Shown here: positions 50,236 through 59,592 of the stretch, one piece after another
Layout: each line of letters begins with the position of its first letter
Position numbering within the stretch: position 1 is the stretch's first letter
Assembly (NCBI GenBank): GCA_963668655.2
Contig: CAXXPQ010000003.1
Span: 62,001 to 126,000 of the forward strand
Length of the DNA stretch: 64,000 nucleotides
From: G963668655 sp963668655
GTDB taxonomy: Bacteria > Myxococcota_A > SURF-8
Direction of reading: 5' to 3'
Program-made: the position numbers and the translations under genes
The notes under the pieces: model-generated
The model's input: only the letters and a program-made list of their open reading frames with translations
Told to the model about the DNA's origin: nothing
Databases searched by the model: none

Positions 50236-51150
50236 ATGGAAAAGTACGTAAAAAAATACTTCTGGACAATCAATCTTCTGACGATCGCCATCTGCGCCTT
50301 CCTGGCAGCCAAATCCACGAACACTTTTTTAGGCGGTTATCTCGCAGATATGGGAACGCCCGTCCAAACCTCCGTCACTCCCACGGAAGCGCCGAGACCG
50401 AAGAAAAACACGGAAGTTACGGAATACAAAGCCAAGAAAAATCCTTTCACCGGAGAAGAAATCGCCCCCCAGGCCTCCGCCTTCGATCCCGAAAAAATCA
50501 TCGAAGCCTCGACCACCGAAAATCCGGCAGACTTTTCCGAGGACACCGAATGCAACGCCACCTCCATTCCAGGAACGTTGGTGGCGACCATCGCCTCCAC
50601 GAACCCGGAAAACTCCTTCGCCATGATCGAGAATTCGGAGAAGAAAATCGGATTGTATGAAATCAGCCAGGAATATCAGCCCGGCGTTTCCATCGTCGCG
50701 GTGGTGCGTCACAAGGTTTTTCTGAACAACCAGGGCCGCATCGAGTGCATGTTCCACGGTGAGGAACCCGAGAAGAAAGCGAAGACCGAAGCGAAGGAAG
50801 AAGGCGGGGACGGGGTTCGCAAGGTGGATGAAAACACCTACGTCATCTCCCAGGACGAGAAAATGCGCCAACTGGAAAATCTGAACCAGCTGGCCACCCA
50901 GGCCCGGATCGTCCCCAGTTTCAAGAACGGCCAGTCGAACGGCTTCCGGATTTACTCGATCAAGTCGGGTTCCCTGTTCCAGAAGATCGGGCTGAAAAAC
51001 GGAGATGTTCTCCAGAACGTAAACGGCATGGAAATCAACAGCCCCGAAAAGGCGCTGGAAATCTATTCGAAGTTGAAGGAAGAAAGCCGCATCCGCCTGG
51101 ATGTCCTTCGCCGAGGCCAGAAAACATCCATGGACTATACATTCCAATAG
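50236..51150 (+). CDS. gspC: T2SS inner-membrane protein GspC
   Basis: Links the inner-membrane platform to the secretin GspD. The 304-residue protein has one N-terminal membrane helix (about 9-28), a Pro/Lys-rich linker, the HR domain (about 105-180, TSIPGTLVATIASTNPENSFAMIEN) and a C-terminal PDZ domain (about 235-304, GFRIYSIKSGSLFQKIGLKNG). The ATG at 50236 follows AAGGG. It is the first gene of the operon and is separated from gspD by 30 bases. The PDZ-containing form is the more common one in proteobacteria. Confidence 0.9.
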   Translation: MEKYVKKYFWTINLLTIAICAFLAAKSTNTFLGGYLADMGTPVQTSVTPTEAPRPKKNTEVTEYKAKKNPFTGEEIAPQASAFDPEKIIEASTTENPADFSEDTECNATSIPGTLVATIASTNPENSFAMIENSEKKIGLYEISQEYQPGVSIVAVVRHKVFLNNQGRIECMFHGEEPEKKAKTEAKEEGGDGVRKVDENTYVISQDEKMRQLENLNQLATQARIVPSFKNGQSNGFRIYSIKSGSLFQKIGLKNGDVLQNVNGMEINSPEKALEIYSKLKEESRIRLDVLRRGQKTSMDYTFQ

Positions 51151-51180
51151 CCGCGGGGTTTGGGAAAGGAGACCGAATTC

Positions 51181-53973
51181 ATGTTGAGAATCTTCGTCAT
51201 CACCGCGACCGCAGCGCTGATTCTGATCGTCTTCCCGGTCGGATTCGCTTTCGGCGCGGACGACAAGGATCCGTCGTCGGACGGTTCGGAAACGGATGAT
51301 GTGCGGGTCGCCCAGGACCTCCCTAGCGGTGTTCCTCCCCGGGCCAGGAAAGGCCAGTTGATCCTTCCCAAGAAAAATCTCCTGAAACCGAAAACGTCCG
51401 GTGACGACGAGGAGGACGAGGAAGAAAAGGCCAAAAAGGAAAGCGTCCGGAAGCGAACCGCCCCCGGCGAGGCCGTCAAACGGCCGGGACCGCCGAATTC
51501 GAAGGTCCGCGGTGCGGATCTCCGCCTGAAGGACGGAACCAAAACGATCCCGCCCACGTCCCGCATGGCCAAACAGAACAACAAGCCGGGCGGTCCGCCC
51601 ACGCCGCCCCCGCCCCGCGGCGGGTCGCCCTCCTCCGGCGCGCCCGGCGCTCCCGGAGCGAAACCGGGCGACGAAGCGGGAGCCTCCGCATCGAGCATCG
51701 CCACCAGTTCGGAGAGCGACCGCAAGAATTTCCAGGAATTGAAACCCGGGGAGAAATACTACATCGATTACTACGATCAGGATCTGATCGAGTTCGTCAA
51801 GCAGATGTCGGAAAAATTCAAGGTGAACTTCATCCTTTCCGACAAGATCAAAGGGGGCAAGATCACGATCATCTCCCCCAACCCCGTCACCCGCGAGGAA
51901 GCCTGGCAGGCGTTCCTCTCCGCCCTGGCTTCCAAGGAACTCACCCTGGTCCGCGTAGGAAAATTCTACAAGATCATTTCCGTCCGCGACGCCCAGCGGG
52001 AACCCATCAAAACCTACCTGGAGGGAGGAACCACCGATCCCTCCGACGAAATGATTACGTATCTGCTGAAGCTGAAACATATCGAGATCGCGGACATCGA
52101 ACGCATTCTGAAGGATCTGAAGAGCAAGAGCGGAGAAATCATCACGTTTGAACCCACCAGCACGATGATTATCACCGATACGGCCATCAACATCCGCCGC
52201 ATGATAAAGATCGTCAACGAACTGGATCTTCCGGGCGGCCGCGACGCCATTCACGTCATCGACATCTACTACGCCTCCGCCGCCGACATCGCGGAGAAAC
52301 TGGAACAGATTTTCGGGGAAAAGGGATCCAAAAAGACGACCACTGCGAAGAAAACGACCCGAAAGAAAACGAAAAAAGGCGCCAAGCCGGAGCCCGCCGC
52401 CGCCGACAGCACCCAGGTCACGCTTTCCAACGTCATCGCGGACGAACGCACCAACCAGCTCATCATCGTCGCGCCCCGGGACGCCATGCCGCGTATTCTG
52501 GACATGATTAATCGCCTGGACGTGCCCATTCCCGGAGACGGACAGGTGCATGTTTATTACCTGGAAAACGCCAACGCGGAGGAACTGGCCTCCACGCTCA
52601 CCGGCATGGCCGGCCGCGGAGCGAGCCGCACCACCAAGGGCAAGGGCGCCAAGGGAGCCGCCGGCGGAGCCAGCGGGGAACTCTTCGAGGGAGAAGTCAA
52701 GATCACCGCCGACAAGGCCACCAATTCCCTGGTCATCGTCGCGTCCACCAAGGATTATTCGCAACTGAAGAAAGTCATCAACCAACTGGACATTCCGCGA
52801 CGGCAGGTCTTCGTGGAAGCCGTCATCATGGAAGTGGCCCTGAAGAAAGACCACGCCTTCGGCATCGCCGCCAACGGAGGATACACCTTCGATATCGGCG
52901 GGGAACAGGTGCCGCTGTTCGCCGGAACGACCCTCGGAACCATGAGTTCCGTCGCCATGGACCCGACCACCCTTTCCGGCCTGGCCGTGGGGCTGCGCGG
53001 GCCGGATCTGGAAGGAACGGAAGGCATCCTCGGAGAAGGCGTTTCCCTGCCCGCCTTCGGCGTGCTGCTTCAGGCGTTGCAGACGGACTCCGACGCCAAC
53101 GTGCTCTCCACGCCCCACATCCTGACCATGGACAACGAAGAGGCCGAGATCATCGTGGGTTCCAACGTGCCCTTCATCACCGGCCAGGCGCGCGACTCCA
53201 ACAACCGCCCGGTGCTGTCCATCCAGCGGCAGGACGTGGCCCTGACCATGAAGATCAAGCCGCAGATCAACGAAAGCGACTTCGTGCGCCTGGCGATTCA
53301 GCAGGAAATCACCGAGCTGGCTTCCATCAGCGAAACCCTCGGCCCCACGACGACCAAGCGCGCCGCCAAGAGCACCGTGGTCGTCAAGGACAATCAGACC
53401 ATCGTGATCGGGGGACTGCTCCGGGACCGCCAGTCCAACGACGCGGACAAGGTGCCCGTACTGGGAGACATTCCCATCATCGGACGGCTCTTCCGCCGCG
53501 ACAAGGAACTGAACGAGAAAACCAACCTTCTGATCTTCCTGACCCCGCACATCATCAAGGACGAGAAGGACTTCAAGCGCATCTTCAAGCGGAAGATGGA
53601 GGAACGCAACGAGTTCCTGCGCCGCTTCTACGGCACCGACGACGATTACGAGTTCGAGTTGGACTATACCCAGAAAGTCGGCGTGGCCGAGACCATCCGC
53701 GCCACGTACGAAAAAGAGAAAGCGGAATTCGAATTGCAGATGAAGGAGGACAAGGAAATCATCATCGCGCCGGAGGAAGGCCATACCGCATTCGAGATCG
53801 GCGCGGCCGACAACGGACGCTCGTCGTCTTCCAAAAAGGAGTCGGAATCCGATTCGAAAGCCGCGAAACGGGTGAATCCGGATCACATGCCCACGCACGA
53901 CGAACTGATCGACAAACTGATTCGCGTTCCCGGAAAGCCGAAAGACGATTCGGCGGGCGAAGACGGCGAGTAG
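51181..53973 (+). CDS. gspD: T2SS outer-membrane secretin GspD
   Basis: Forms the outer-membrane channel. The 930-residue protein is longer than usual (about 650-700). After a signal sequence (about 1-24) there are roughly 150 residues of disordered Lys/Pro/Gly-rich sequence before the N0 domain (about 190-265, YIDYYDQDLIEFVKQMSEKF). N1-N3 follow, with Lys-rich and Gly-rich inserts. The secretin core has the VPFITGQ motif and the closing VPVLGDIPIIGRLFRRDKE block and LLIFLTPHII. A charged C-terminal tail of about 120 residues may bind a pilotin. The ATG at 51181 with GGAG is preferred over one 21 bases upstream. Confidence 0.94.
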   Translation: MLRIFVITATAALILIVFPVGFAFGADDKDPSSDGSETDDVRVAQDLPSGVPPRARKGQLILPKKNLLKPKTSGDDEEDEEEKAKKESVRKRTAPGEAVKRPGPPNSKVRGADLRLKDGTKTIPPTSRMAKQNNKPGGPPTPPPPRGGSPSSGAPGAPGAKPGDEAGASASSIATSSESDRKNFQELKPGEKYYIDYYDQDLIEFVKQMSEKFKVNFILSDKIKGGKITIISPNPVTREEAWQAFLSALASKELTLVRVGKFYKIISVRDAQREPIKTYLEGGTTDPSDEMITYLLKLKHIEIADIERILKDLKSKSGEIITFEPTSTMIITDTAINIRRMIKIVNELDLPGGRDAIHVIDIYYASAADIAEKLEQIFGEKGSKKTTTAKKTTRKKTKKGAKPEPAAADSTQVTLSNVIADERTNQLIIVAPRDAMPRILDMINRLDVPIPGDGQVHVYYLENANAEELASTLTGMAGRGASRTTKGKGAKGAAGGASGELFEGEVKITADKATNSLVIVASTKDYSQLKKVINQLDIPRRQVFVEAVIMEVALKKDHAFGIAANGGYTFDIGGEQVPLFAGTTLGTMSSVAMDPTTLSGLAVGLRGPDLEGTEGILGEGVSLPAFGVLLQALQTDSDANVLSTPHILTMDNEEAEIIVGSNVPFITGQARDSNNRPVLSIQRQDVALTMKIKPQINESDFVRLAIQQEITELASISETLGPTTTKRAAKSTVVVKDNQTIVIGGLLRDRQSNDADKVPVLGDIPIIGRLFRRDKELNEKTNLLIFLTPHIIKDEKDFKRIFKRKMEERNEFLRRFYGTDDDYEFELDYTQKVGVAETIRATYEKEKAEFELQMKEDKEIIIAPEEGHTAFEIGAADNGRSSSSKKESESDSKAAKRVNPDHMPTHDELIDKLIRVPGKPKDDSAGEDGE

Positions 53974-53983
53974 AGGCGAAACC

Positions 53984-55669
53984 ATGCGACTTGGAGAAAT
54001 CCTGGTAAAAGACGCCAAGCTCACGCCCGACGACGTGGAGCAGGCCCTGCTCATGCAGGAGGAGGAAAGCCGGCGGATCGGCGAGATGCTCGTCGCCATG
54101 AAGAAGGTGACCGAAGCGGACGTGGCCCGGGCGCTGGCCGCCCAGCTTTCCCTTCCTTTTCTGGAAAAACTTCCGGACGATCTGGACACCACGCTGGTCG
54201 ATCCCATCCCGATCAACCATGCCAAACAATTCAAGTTCATTCCCATCCAGAAAAACAACGGAGCCGTGCTCACCGCCACGGCGGAACCGCTGGAACTGCT
54301 CGCGCTGGACGACCTCCGGCTGCTGCTCGACGCCGAACTCGACCTCTGCGTCACGACGCCCCAGAACGTCCTCAACGCCATCAACCATATTTACTCGGAA
54401 GCCGACCGCGCCACCCGCGACCTGGAGGACAACAGCCTGCAACGGGGCGAAGAGGACGAGGAAGGCGCGATCATCGACATCCTGGAAACGGACGACGAAG
54501 CCCCCATCATCCAATGGGTGAACAACGTCCTCTTCCGCGCCGTCAAGGAGCGCGCCAGCGATATTCACATCGAGCCCATGGAAAAGGATCTCGCCGTCCG
54601 CTTCCGAATTGACGGCGTTCTGTACGAGATCACCCGTCCCCCGAAAGGAGCGCAGGCCTCGGTTACGTCCCGTATCAAAATCATGGGAAATCTGAATATC
54701 GCGGAGAAACGTCTGCCCCAGGACGGTCGGATCCGCATCAAGATCGCGGGAAAAGACATCGATATCCGTCTGTCCACGCTACCCACCAGTCATGGAGAGC
54801 GGATCGTCATGCGTCTGCTGGACCGTTCCGCCATCCTATTGGAAATGAGCCAACTGGGATTTCTTGAAAGGCAGAACCGGATTTTTCGCCACCTGATCGA
54901 ACAGCCGCACGGAATCATCCTGGTGACCGGCCCCACCGGTTCGGGAAAGACCACCACGCTGTATTCGGCGCTTTCCTCCATCAACACGCCGGACAAGAAC
55001 ATTATCACGGTCGAGGATCCGGTGGAGTATCAACTTCCCGGAGTCGGCCAGATTCCCGTGAACTCGAAGATCAACATGACCTTCGCCAGCGGCCTGCGGG
55101 CGATCCTCCGGCAGGATCCGGATGTCGTCATGATCGGTGAAATCCGCGATTCGGAAACGGCGGAAATCGCCATTCAGGCCTCGCTCACGGGTCACTTGGT
55201 CTTTTCCACCGTTCACACGAACGACTCGGCCTCCACCGTCACCCGTCTGATCGACATGGGCGTCGAGCCGTTTCTGGTGGCCAGTTCCCTCATCGGCGTC
55301 ATGGCCCAGCGCCTGGTTCGCATGGTCTGCATAGAATGCCGCGAAGCCTATGTCCCCGGCGACAACGAGCTGCGAAACATCGGGGTTCATCGGGACGAAC
55401 TGACCGGGCCGTTTTACAAGGCCGTGGGCTGTCCCACCTGTTCCGGAAAAGGATACAAGGGCCGGAAAGGAATCTACGAGTTGATGCAGGTGGATCAGGA
55501 GATCCAGACCATGATTTTGCAAAACGCCAACACGAACGACATCAAACGCTCCAGCCTGCAAAAAGGCATGTACACGCTGCGCATGGACGGCGTGGAGAAA
55601 ATCAAGATGGGCTGGACGACCGTCGAGGAAGTGTTGCGCGTCACCCAGGATGAAACGATCGTCGAATGA
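53984..55669 (+). CDS. gspE: T2SS assembly ATPase GspE
   Basis: Cytoplasmic hexameric ATPase that drives pseudopilus assembly. The 561-residue protein has the N-terminal GspE_N/MshEN-type domain (MRLGEILVKDAKLTPDDVEQAL), Walker A GPTGSGKTT near 315, the Asp boxes (DPDVVMIGEIRDSETAEIA), the His box (HLVFSTVHTNDSA) and the four-Cys zinc region (CIEC and CPTC). The MshEN-like N-terminus binds c-di-GMP in some relatives, which is of interest next to a PilZ gene, but the binding residues were not verified. It lies 10 bases after gspD. Confidence 0.96.
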   Translation: MRLGEILVKDAKLTPDDVEQALLMQEEESRRIGEMLVAMKKVTEADVARALAAQLSLPFLEKLPDDLDTTLVDPIPINHAKQFKFIPIQKNNGAVLTATAEPLELLALDDLRLLLDAELDLCVTTPQNVLNAINHIYSEADRATRDLEDNSLQRGEEDEEGAIIDILETDDEAPIIQWVNNVLFRAVKERASDIHIEPMEKDLAVRFRIDGVLYEITRPPKGAQASVTSRIKIMGNLNIAEKRLPQDGRIRIKIAGKDIDIRLSTLPTSHGERIVMRLLDRSAILLEMSQLGFLERQNRIFRHLIEQPHGIILVTGPTGSGKTTTLYSALSSINTPDKNIITVEDPVEYQLPGVGQIPVNSKINMTFASGLRAILRQDPDVVMIGEIRDSETAEIAIQASLTGHLVFSTVHTNDSASTVTRLIDMGVEPFLVASSLIGVMAQRLVRMVCIECREAYVPGDNELRNIGVHRDELTGPFYKAVGCPTCSGKGYKGRKGIYELMQVDQEIQTMILQNANTNDIKRSSLQKGMYTLRMDGVEKIKMGWTTVEEVLRVTQDETIVE

Positions 55670-55691
55670 CGACGGGAAACGGTAACGGATA

Positions 55692-56951
55692 ATGCCTGTT
55701 TTTGAATGGAAAGGCATCGACGCAAAGGGGAAGAACAAAAAGGGCATCCTGGATGCCGACACCACCCGTTCGGCCAAGGAAAAGCTGAAACGGAAAGGGA
55801 TCTATCTCACCGAACTGAAGGAGGCCAGCTCCGGAAGCACGGTTTCGGCCGGTGGAATCAAGGACCAGCCGGCCGGCATGCTGTCCCGCCAGATCGATTT
55901 CAAGAAATACCTTCAACGGGTGACTCCCAGCGATGTCGCCATCGTCATCCGGCTGCTCTCCAATCTGATCGGCGCGGGAATTCCCATCGTGGAATCCTTG
56001 ACGGCCATCATCGATCAGGTCGAGAATGAAAGCTTCAAATCGATTCTCAGCCAGATCCGGGACCGCGTGAACGAAGGAATGTCCCTGGCCGACAGCATGG
56101 CCGAGTTCCCCAAGCTCTTCCCCCCGATTTACGTGAACATGGTGCGGGCCGGAGAGAGTTCCGGCTCCCTGGAAGTCGTCATGGACCGCCTGGCGGAGTA
56201 TTCCGAGAATCAGATGGCCTTGCGCTCCAAGATATCGGGCGCCATGACCTATCCCATCGTGATGCTGATTTTCGCGGTGGTCGTCGTGGCGATTCTCTTC
56301 ATCGTCGTCATTCCGAAAATCACCAAAATTTTCGAGGAAGCCAAGGTCACGCTGCCTCTTTCCACCCGTCTGCTGATCGGAATGAGCGAATTCGTCGCGA
56401 GCTACTGGTGGCTGCTTTTCATGCTGGCCATCGGCGCCGTTATCCTCTTCCGGAAATGGAAGAGATCCAAAAAGGGTCGCGTCAAATGGGACCGTTTCGT
56501 CCTCGGCGCCCCGATTTTCGGCGAGCTGGTGCGCATGATCGCCGTCTCGCGTTTCTCCACCACGCTGGCCACGCTGCTGTCTTCCGGCGTTTCGCTGCTG
56601 ACGGCCATGGATATCGTCAAGAACATCCTGGACAACTCCATTCTGGTGAAGGTCATCGAGGAAGCCCGGGAAGATATCCGCGAGGGAGAAAGCATCGCCC
56701 AGCCCCTGAAACGTAGCGGCGAGTTTCCGCCCATCGTGACCCACATGATCGGAATCGGAGAGAAATCCGGGCAGTTGGAGGAAATGCTGGGACACGTTTC
56801 CCGAAACTACGACGTGCAGGTGGAAAGCCGTCTCGCCGCCATGACCAGCCTGCTGGAGCCCGTCATGATTATGGTCATGGGCGTCGTGGTCAGTTTTATC
56901 GTGCTTGCCATTCTGCTGCCGATCCTACAGATCAATCAGCAGTTGGGATAG
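55692..56951 (+). CDS. gspF: T2SS platform protein GspF
   Basis: Polytopic inner-membrane platform protein. The 419-residue protein has two homologous GspF domains (about 80-200 and 280-405), each with PPIYVNMVRAGESSGSLE-type or FPPIVTHMIGIGEKSGQLEEM-type motifs, and three membrane helices. The N-terminal MPVFEWKGIDAKGKNKKGI is the usual cytoplasmic start. The gene lies 22 bases after gspE and 74 bases before gspG. Confidence 0.96.
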   Translation: MPVFEWKGIDAKGKNKKGILDADTTRSAKEKLKRKGIYLTELKEASSGSTVSAGGIKDQPAGMLSRQIDFKKYLQRVTPSDVAIVIRLLSNLIGAGIPIVESLTAIIDQVENESFKSILSQIRDRVNEGMSLADSMAEFPKLFPPIYVNMVRAGESSGSLEVVMDRLAEYSENQMALRSKISGAMTYPIVMLIFAVVVVAILFIVVIPKITKIFEEAKVTLPLSTRLLIGMSEFVASYWWLLFMLAIGAVILFRKWKRSKKGRVKWDRFVLGAPIFGELVRMIAVSRFSTTLATLLSSGVSLLTAMDIVKNILDNSILVKVIEEAREDIREGESIAQPLKRSGEFPPIVTHMIGIGEKSGQLEEMLGHVSRNYDVQVESRLAAMTSLLEPVMIMVMGVVVSFIVLAILLPILQINQQLG

Positions 56952-57025
56952 ATTCGATGCATCGCGAACGGAAAACGGGAACGGAAAACAGATAGGAAAT
57001 TCGATAGCAAAAGGAGGAAAACGAC

Positions 57026-57445
57026 ATGAAACCGACCTTGGCGGGAACGAGCGGCATGACCTTGCTGGAAATCATGGTCGTCATGGTGATTCTCGGTATG
57101 ATCGCAAGTCTGGTCGGCGTAGCCGTGATGGACCAGCTCGAAGAGGCGAAGATGAAGGACGCCAAGATCCAGATTCAGTCCTTCGCCCAGGCCCTGGACC
57201 TGTACAAACTGGATTTCGGCTCGTATCCCTCCACGTCCGAGGGACTGAATATCCTTTCCAGTCCGCCGAACAACAAGAAGCCCTATATGAACAACATTCC
57301 GAAAGACCCGTGGGGCCGCGATTTCGTCTACATCTATCCCGGAACCCACAATTCCAGCTCTTATGACGTGGAATCCTACGGCCCGGACGGAAACGACGGC
57401 GGAGGAGACGACATCGAAAGCTGGTCGGACGGCGAGGGAAAGTAG
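57026..57445 (+). CDS. gspG: T2SS major pseudopilin GspG
   Basis: Main subunit of the pseudopilus. The 139-residue precursor has a short leader ending in Gly before MTLLEIMVVMVILG, with Glu at +5 of the mature protein, the prepilin peptidase signature. The C-terminal domain has the conserved KLDFGSYPSTSEGLNIL and PKDPWGRDFVYIYPGTHNSSSYDVESYGPDG calcium-loop region. AGGAGG precedes the ATG. The spacing from gspF is the largest in the operon. Confidence 0.97.
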   Translation: MKPTLAGTSGMTLLEIMVVMVILGMIASLVGVAVMDQLEEAKMKDAKIQIQSFAQALDLYKLDFGSYPSTSEGLNILSSPPNNKKPYMNNIPKDPWGRDFVYIYPGTHNSSSYDVESYGPDGNDGGGDDIESWSDGEGK

Positions 57446-57469
57446 CCGGATAACGGGAGGTTTTCCGAC

Positions 57470-58228
57470 GTGCGAGTGAGGAACGGATATGGCCGCGGGG
57501 GGGTGACGCTGCTCGAAATCATCGTAGCAGTGGTGATCGTCGCCGCGGTGATGAGCGCCGCCGTGCCCACCCTCAACAGCGTGTCCGGCGTCCACATGAA
57601 GACAACCTCCCAGAAAATCGCCGGAAATATCAAATATCTGTACGACCGGGCCATCCTGGAACGCCTGTACATCCGCCTGGTTCTGGATCTGGACCAGCAC
57701 ATCTACTGGTCGGAATCCACCAAGGATCCTTTCTTTCTCAGTCAGAAGCCGCTCACCGTGGAGGAAGGCGCCATCGTCGTGGAAGAAGAGGAAGAAGACG
57801 AAGAGGATGAAAACTGGATGCGCAACAACAACATCCTCTTCGACGATCCGGGAAACTACAAATGGCAGGGCTGGACGGAATTCGCCAACAAATTCCGGAA
57901 AAAAAAGGCGGTATTCTCCTCGTATAAGACGGAGCTTTCCAATCGGACGGATTTGCCGCCCCACGTCCGGTTTTATCAGGTGGATACGGAATCGGTGGAG
58001 GAACCGGTCTCCAACGGCCAGATCTACATCCACTTCTTTCCCAACGGATATGTGGAGAAAGCGGTGATCTGGCTGGTGAATTCCTCCGACCTGGAGGACG
58101 AGGAACTGCTGCCGGAGGAGATGGAAATCTACAGCGTGCTGATCTCTCCGCTGACGGGACGCTCCACCGTGTACGACTATAAAGTGGAACTGGCCGAGGA
58201 CATGATGGATGAAGAAACGAACTGGTAA
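57470..58228 (+). CDS. gspH: T2SS minor pseudopilin GspH-like
   Basis: A 252-residue precursor with a class III leader (GGVTLLEIIVAVVIVAA, Gly at -1 and Glu at +5) and a beta-rich C-terminal domain. It is much longer than common GspH (about 170 residues) and contains an acidic insert (VVEEEEEDEEDEN, about residues 103-115). The position between gspG and gspI supports the name; sequence identity to GspH is not obvious. It starts at a GTG with GGGAGG upstream and overlaps gspI by 20 bases. Confidence 0.8.
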   Translation: MRVRNGYGRGGVTLLEIIVAVVIVAAVMSAAVPTLNSVSGVHMKTTSQKIAGNIKYLYDRAILERLYIRLVLDLDQHIYWSESTKDPFFLSQKPLTVEEGAIVVEEEEEDEEDENWMRNNNILFDDPGNYKWQGWTEFANKFRKKKAVFSSYKTELSNRTDLPPHVRFYQVDTESVEEPVSNGQIYIHFFPNGYVEKAVIWLVNSSDLEDEELLPEEMEIYSVLISPLTGRSTVYDYKVELAEDMMDEETNW

Positions 58229-58895
58229 ACCCGTTGCACCGGGCGCCGGGGGGTTTACGCTCATCGAGGTGATGGTGGCCATCAGCATCCTCGCCATCAG
58301 CCTGGTCGCCATCATCAACGTCCAGGCTTCCTCCATCCACTCCGCCAGCCGGGTCAAGTTCATGACCGTGGGCACCCTGCTGGCCCGCAGCAAGATCGTC
58401 GATATCGAACAGGAACTGATGGAACAGGGATTCTCCGATTTCGCGGAGGAACTGGACGGCAATTTCGAGGAGGAAGGCTGGCCGGATTTCCGCTGGCGCG
58501 CCACGATATCCAAGGTCCGCATCCCGGTTCCCACCTCGATGCCCGGCCAGGAGGACAATCCGTACGCATCCATGCTGAGCGGCTATTCCTCCATGCTGAC
58601 GGACATGATCGCCAATGCGCTGCGAGAATGCATCATCACCGTGGAATGGGGCGACGGCGGAGACCTGGAGGAACTGTCGATCGCCACGCACTTCATCGAA
58701 ACCGGACGCGCCACCATGCTGCAGACCACCGTGGGCGGCGTGGGAAATCTTGGATCCGACGGCGGAAGCGGCGACAGCGGCGGCGGTGGAAACAACACGT
58801 CGTCCGAACTCACGGCCGATCCCAAGAAGAAACGCGCCAAAGCGGTCAACAGCGCTCAAGACGCCTTGAAAAAGGCGAAAACACGGACGAAATGA
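58209..58895 (+). CDS. gspI: T2SS minor pseudopilin GspI
   Basis: A 228-residue precursor with the leader GGFTLIEVMVAISILAISL and the GspI-like continuation (LVAIINVQASSIHSASRVKFMTVGTLLARSK). It is nearly twice the usual length (about 125). The extra part is a mid-domain extension and a Gly/Ser-rich, Lys-rich tail (GSGDSGGGGNN and later). GspI initiates the pseudopilus tip with GspJ and GspK. GAGGA is 8 bases before the ATG. Confidence 0.88.
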   Translation: MKKRTGKPVAPGAGGFTLIEVMVAISILAISLVAIINVQASSIHSASRVKFMTVGTLLARSKIVDIEQELMEQGFSDFAEELDGNFEEEGWPDFRWRATISKVRIPVPTSMPGQEDNPYASMLSGYSSMLTDMIANALRECIITVEWGDGGDLEELSIATHFIETGRATMLQTTVGGVGNLGSDGGSGDSGGGGNNTSSELTADPKKKRAKAVNSAQDALKKAKTRTK

Positions 58896-58896
58896 C

Positions 58897-59592
58897 ATGA
58901 AATCGCGTATACAAAACCCATATTCGGACCGGGGCTGTTTCTCCCTGATGGAAATCATGGTGGCCGTGGCGATTCTGGGGATGATCTCTACGCTGATTTA
59001 CGGAACGTTTTCGCAGAGTCTCGAAATTCCCCAGTACCTGAGAAACATCCAGGAACGCTATCACAAGGTCCGCATCGCCATGGACCGCATGACCACCGAA
59101 ATCTCCATGGCCTATCTGTCCAAGCACGTCGATCCGAATTCCGAGGAATCGCCCCGCTATATTTTCCGCGTGAAAAACGAGGAACCCGGCGACCGTATCG
59201 ATTTCACCAGTCTGGCGCACATGAAAATGTACGAGGACGTGGACGAATCCGACCAATGCGAGATCGGCTATTTCATGGAACCGGACGCGGAAAATACGGA
59301 CACGTACAATCTTATGCGCCGGGAACAACCCCGCATCGACGCGGAACCCGGTTGGGGAGGAAAAAAACAGGTTCTGGCCGAGGACGTGCTGGGATTCAAC
59401 GTCCGGATGTGGGACGAAAACGAGAAAAACTGGGTGGAGGAATGGGATACCACGCAGATCGAACGATTTGAACGCATGCCTCCCTTCGTTTCCATCGAAT
59501 TGACGATCATGGATGAAAACGAACGGGAAATCACGTTTTACACCAAGGCGCAGATCATGTTGCGCACACCGATCAACTTTTCATCGATATGA
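58897..59592 (+). CDS. gspJ: T2SS minor pseudopilin GspJ
   Basis: A 231-residue precursor with hydrophobic signature GCFSLMEIMVAVAILGM. Phe at +1 and Glu at +5 are normal, but the residue before the cleavage site is Cys instead of Gly. The mature domain has the GspJ features MDRMTTEISMAYLS, YIFRVKNEEPGDRIDFTSL and DVLGFNVRMWDE. It starts one base after the gspI stop and overlaps gspK by 4 bases (ATGA). Confidence 0.9.
   Translation: MKSRIQNPYSDRGCFSLMEIMVAVAILGMISTLIYGTFSQSLEIPQYLRNIQERYHKVRIAMDRMTTEISMAYLSKHVDPNSEESPRYIFRVKNEEPGDRIDFTSLAHMKMYEDVDESDQCEIGYFMEPDAENTDTYNLMRREQPRIDAEPGWGGKKQVLAEDVLGFNVRMWDENEKNWVEEWDTTQIERFERMPPFVSIELTIMDENEREITFYTKAQIMLRTPINFSSI

Noticed and set aside
50329..54384. 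A 1,351-codon open frame antisense to gspC-gspE.
   Set aside because: The opposite strand encodes unmistakable GspC, GspD and GspE; the antisense frame is an artefact of GC-rich codon use.
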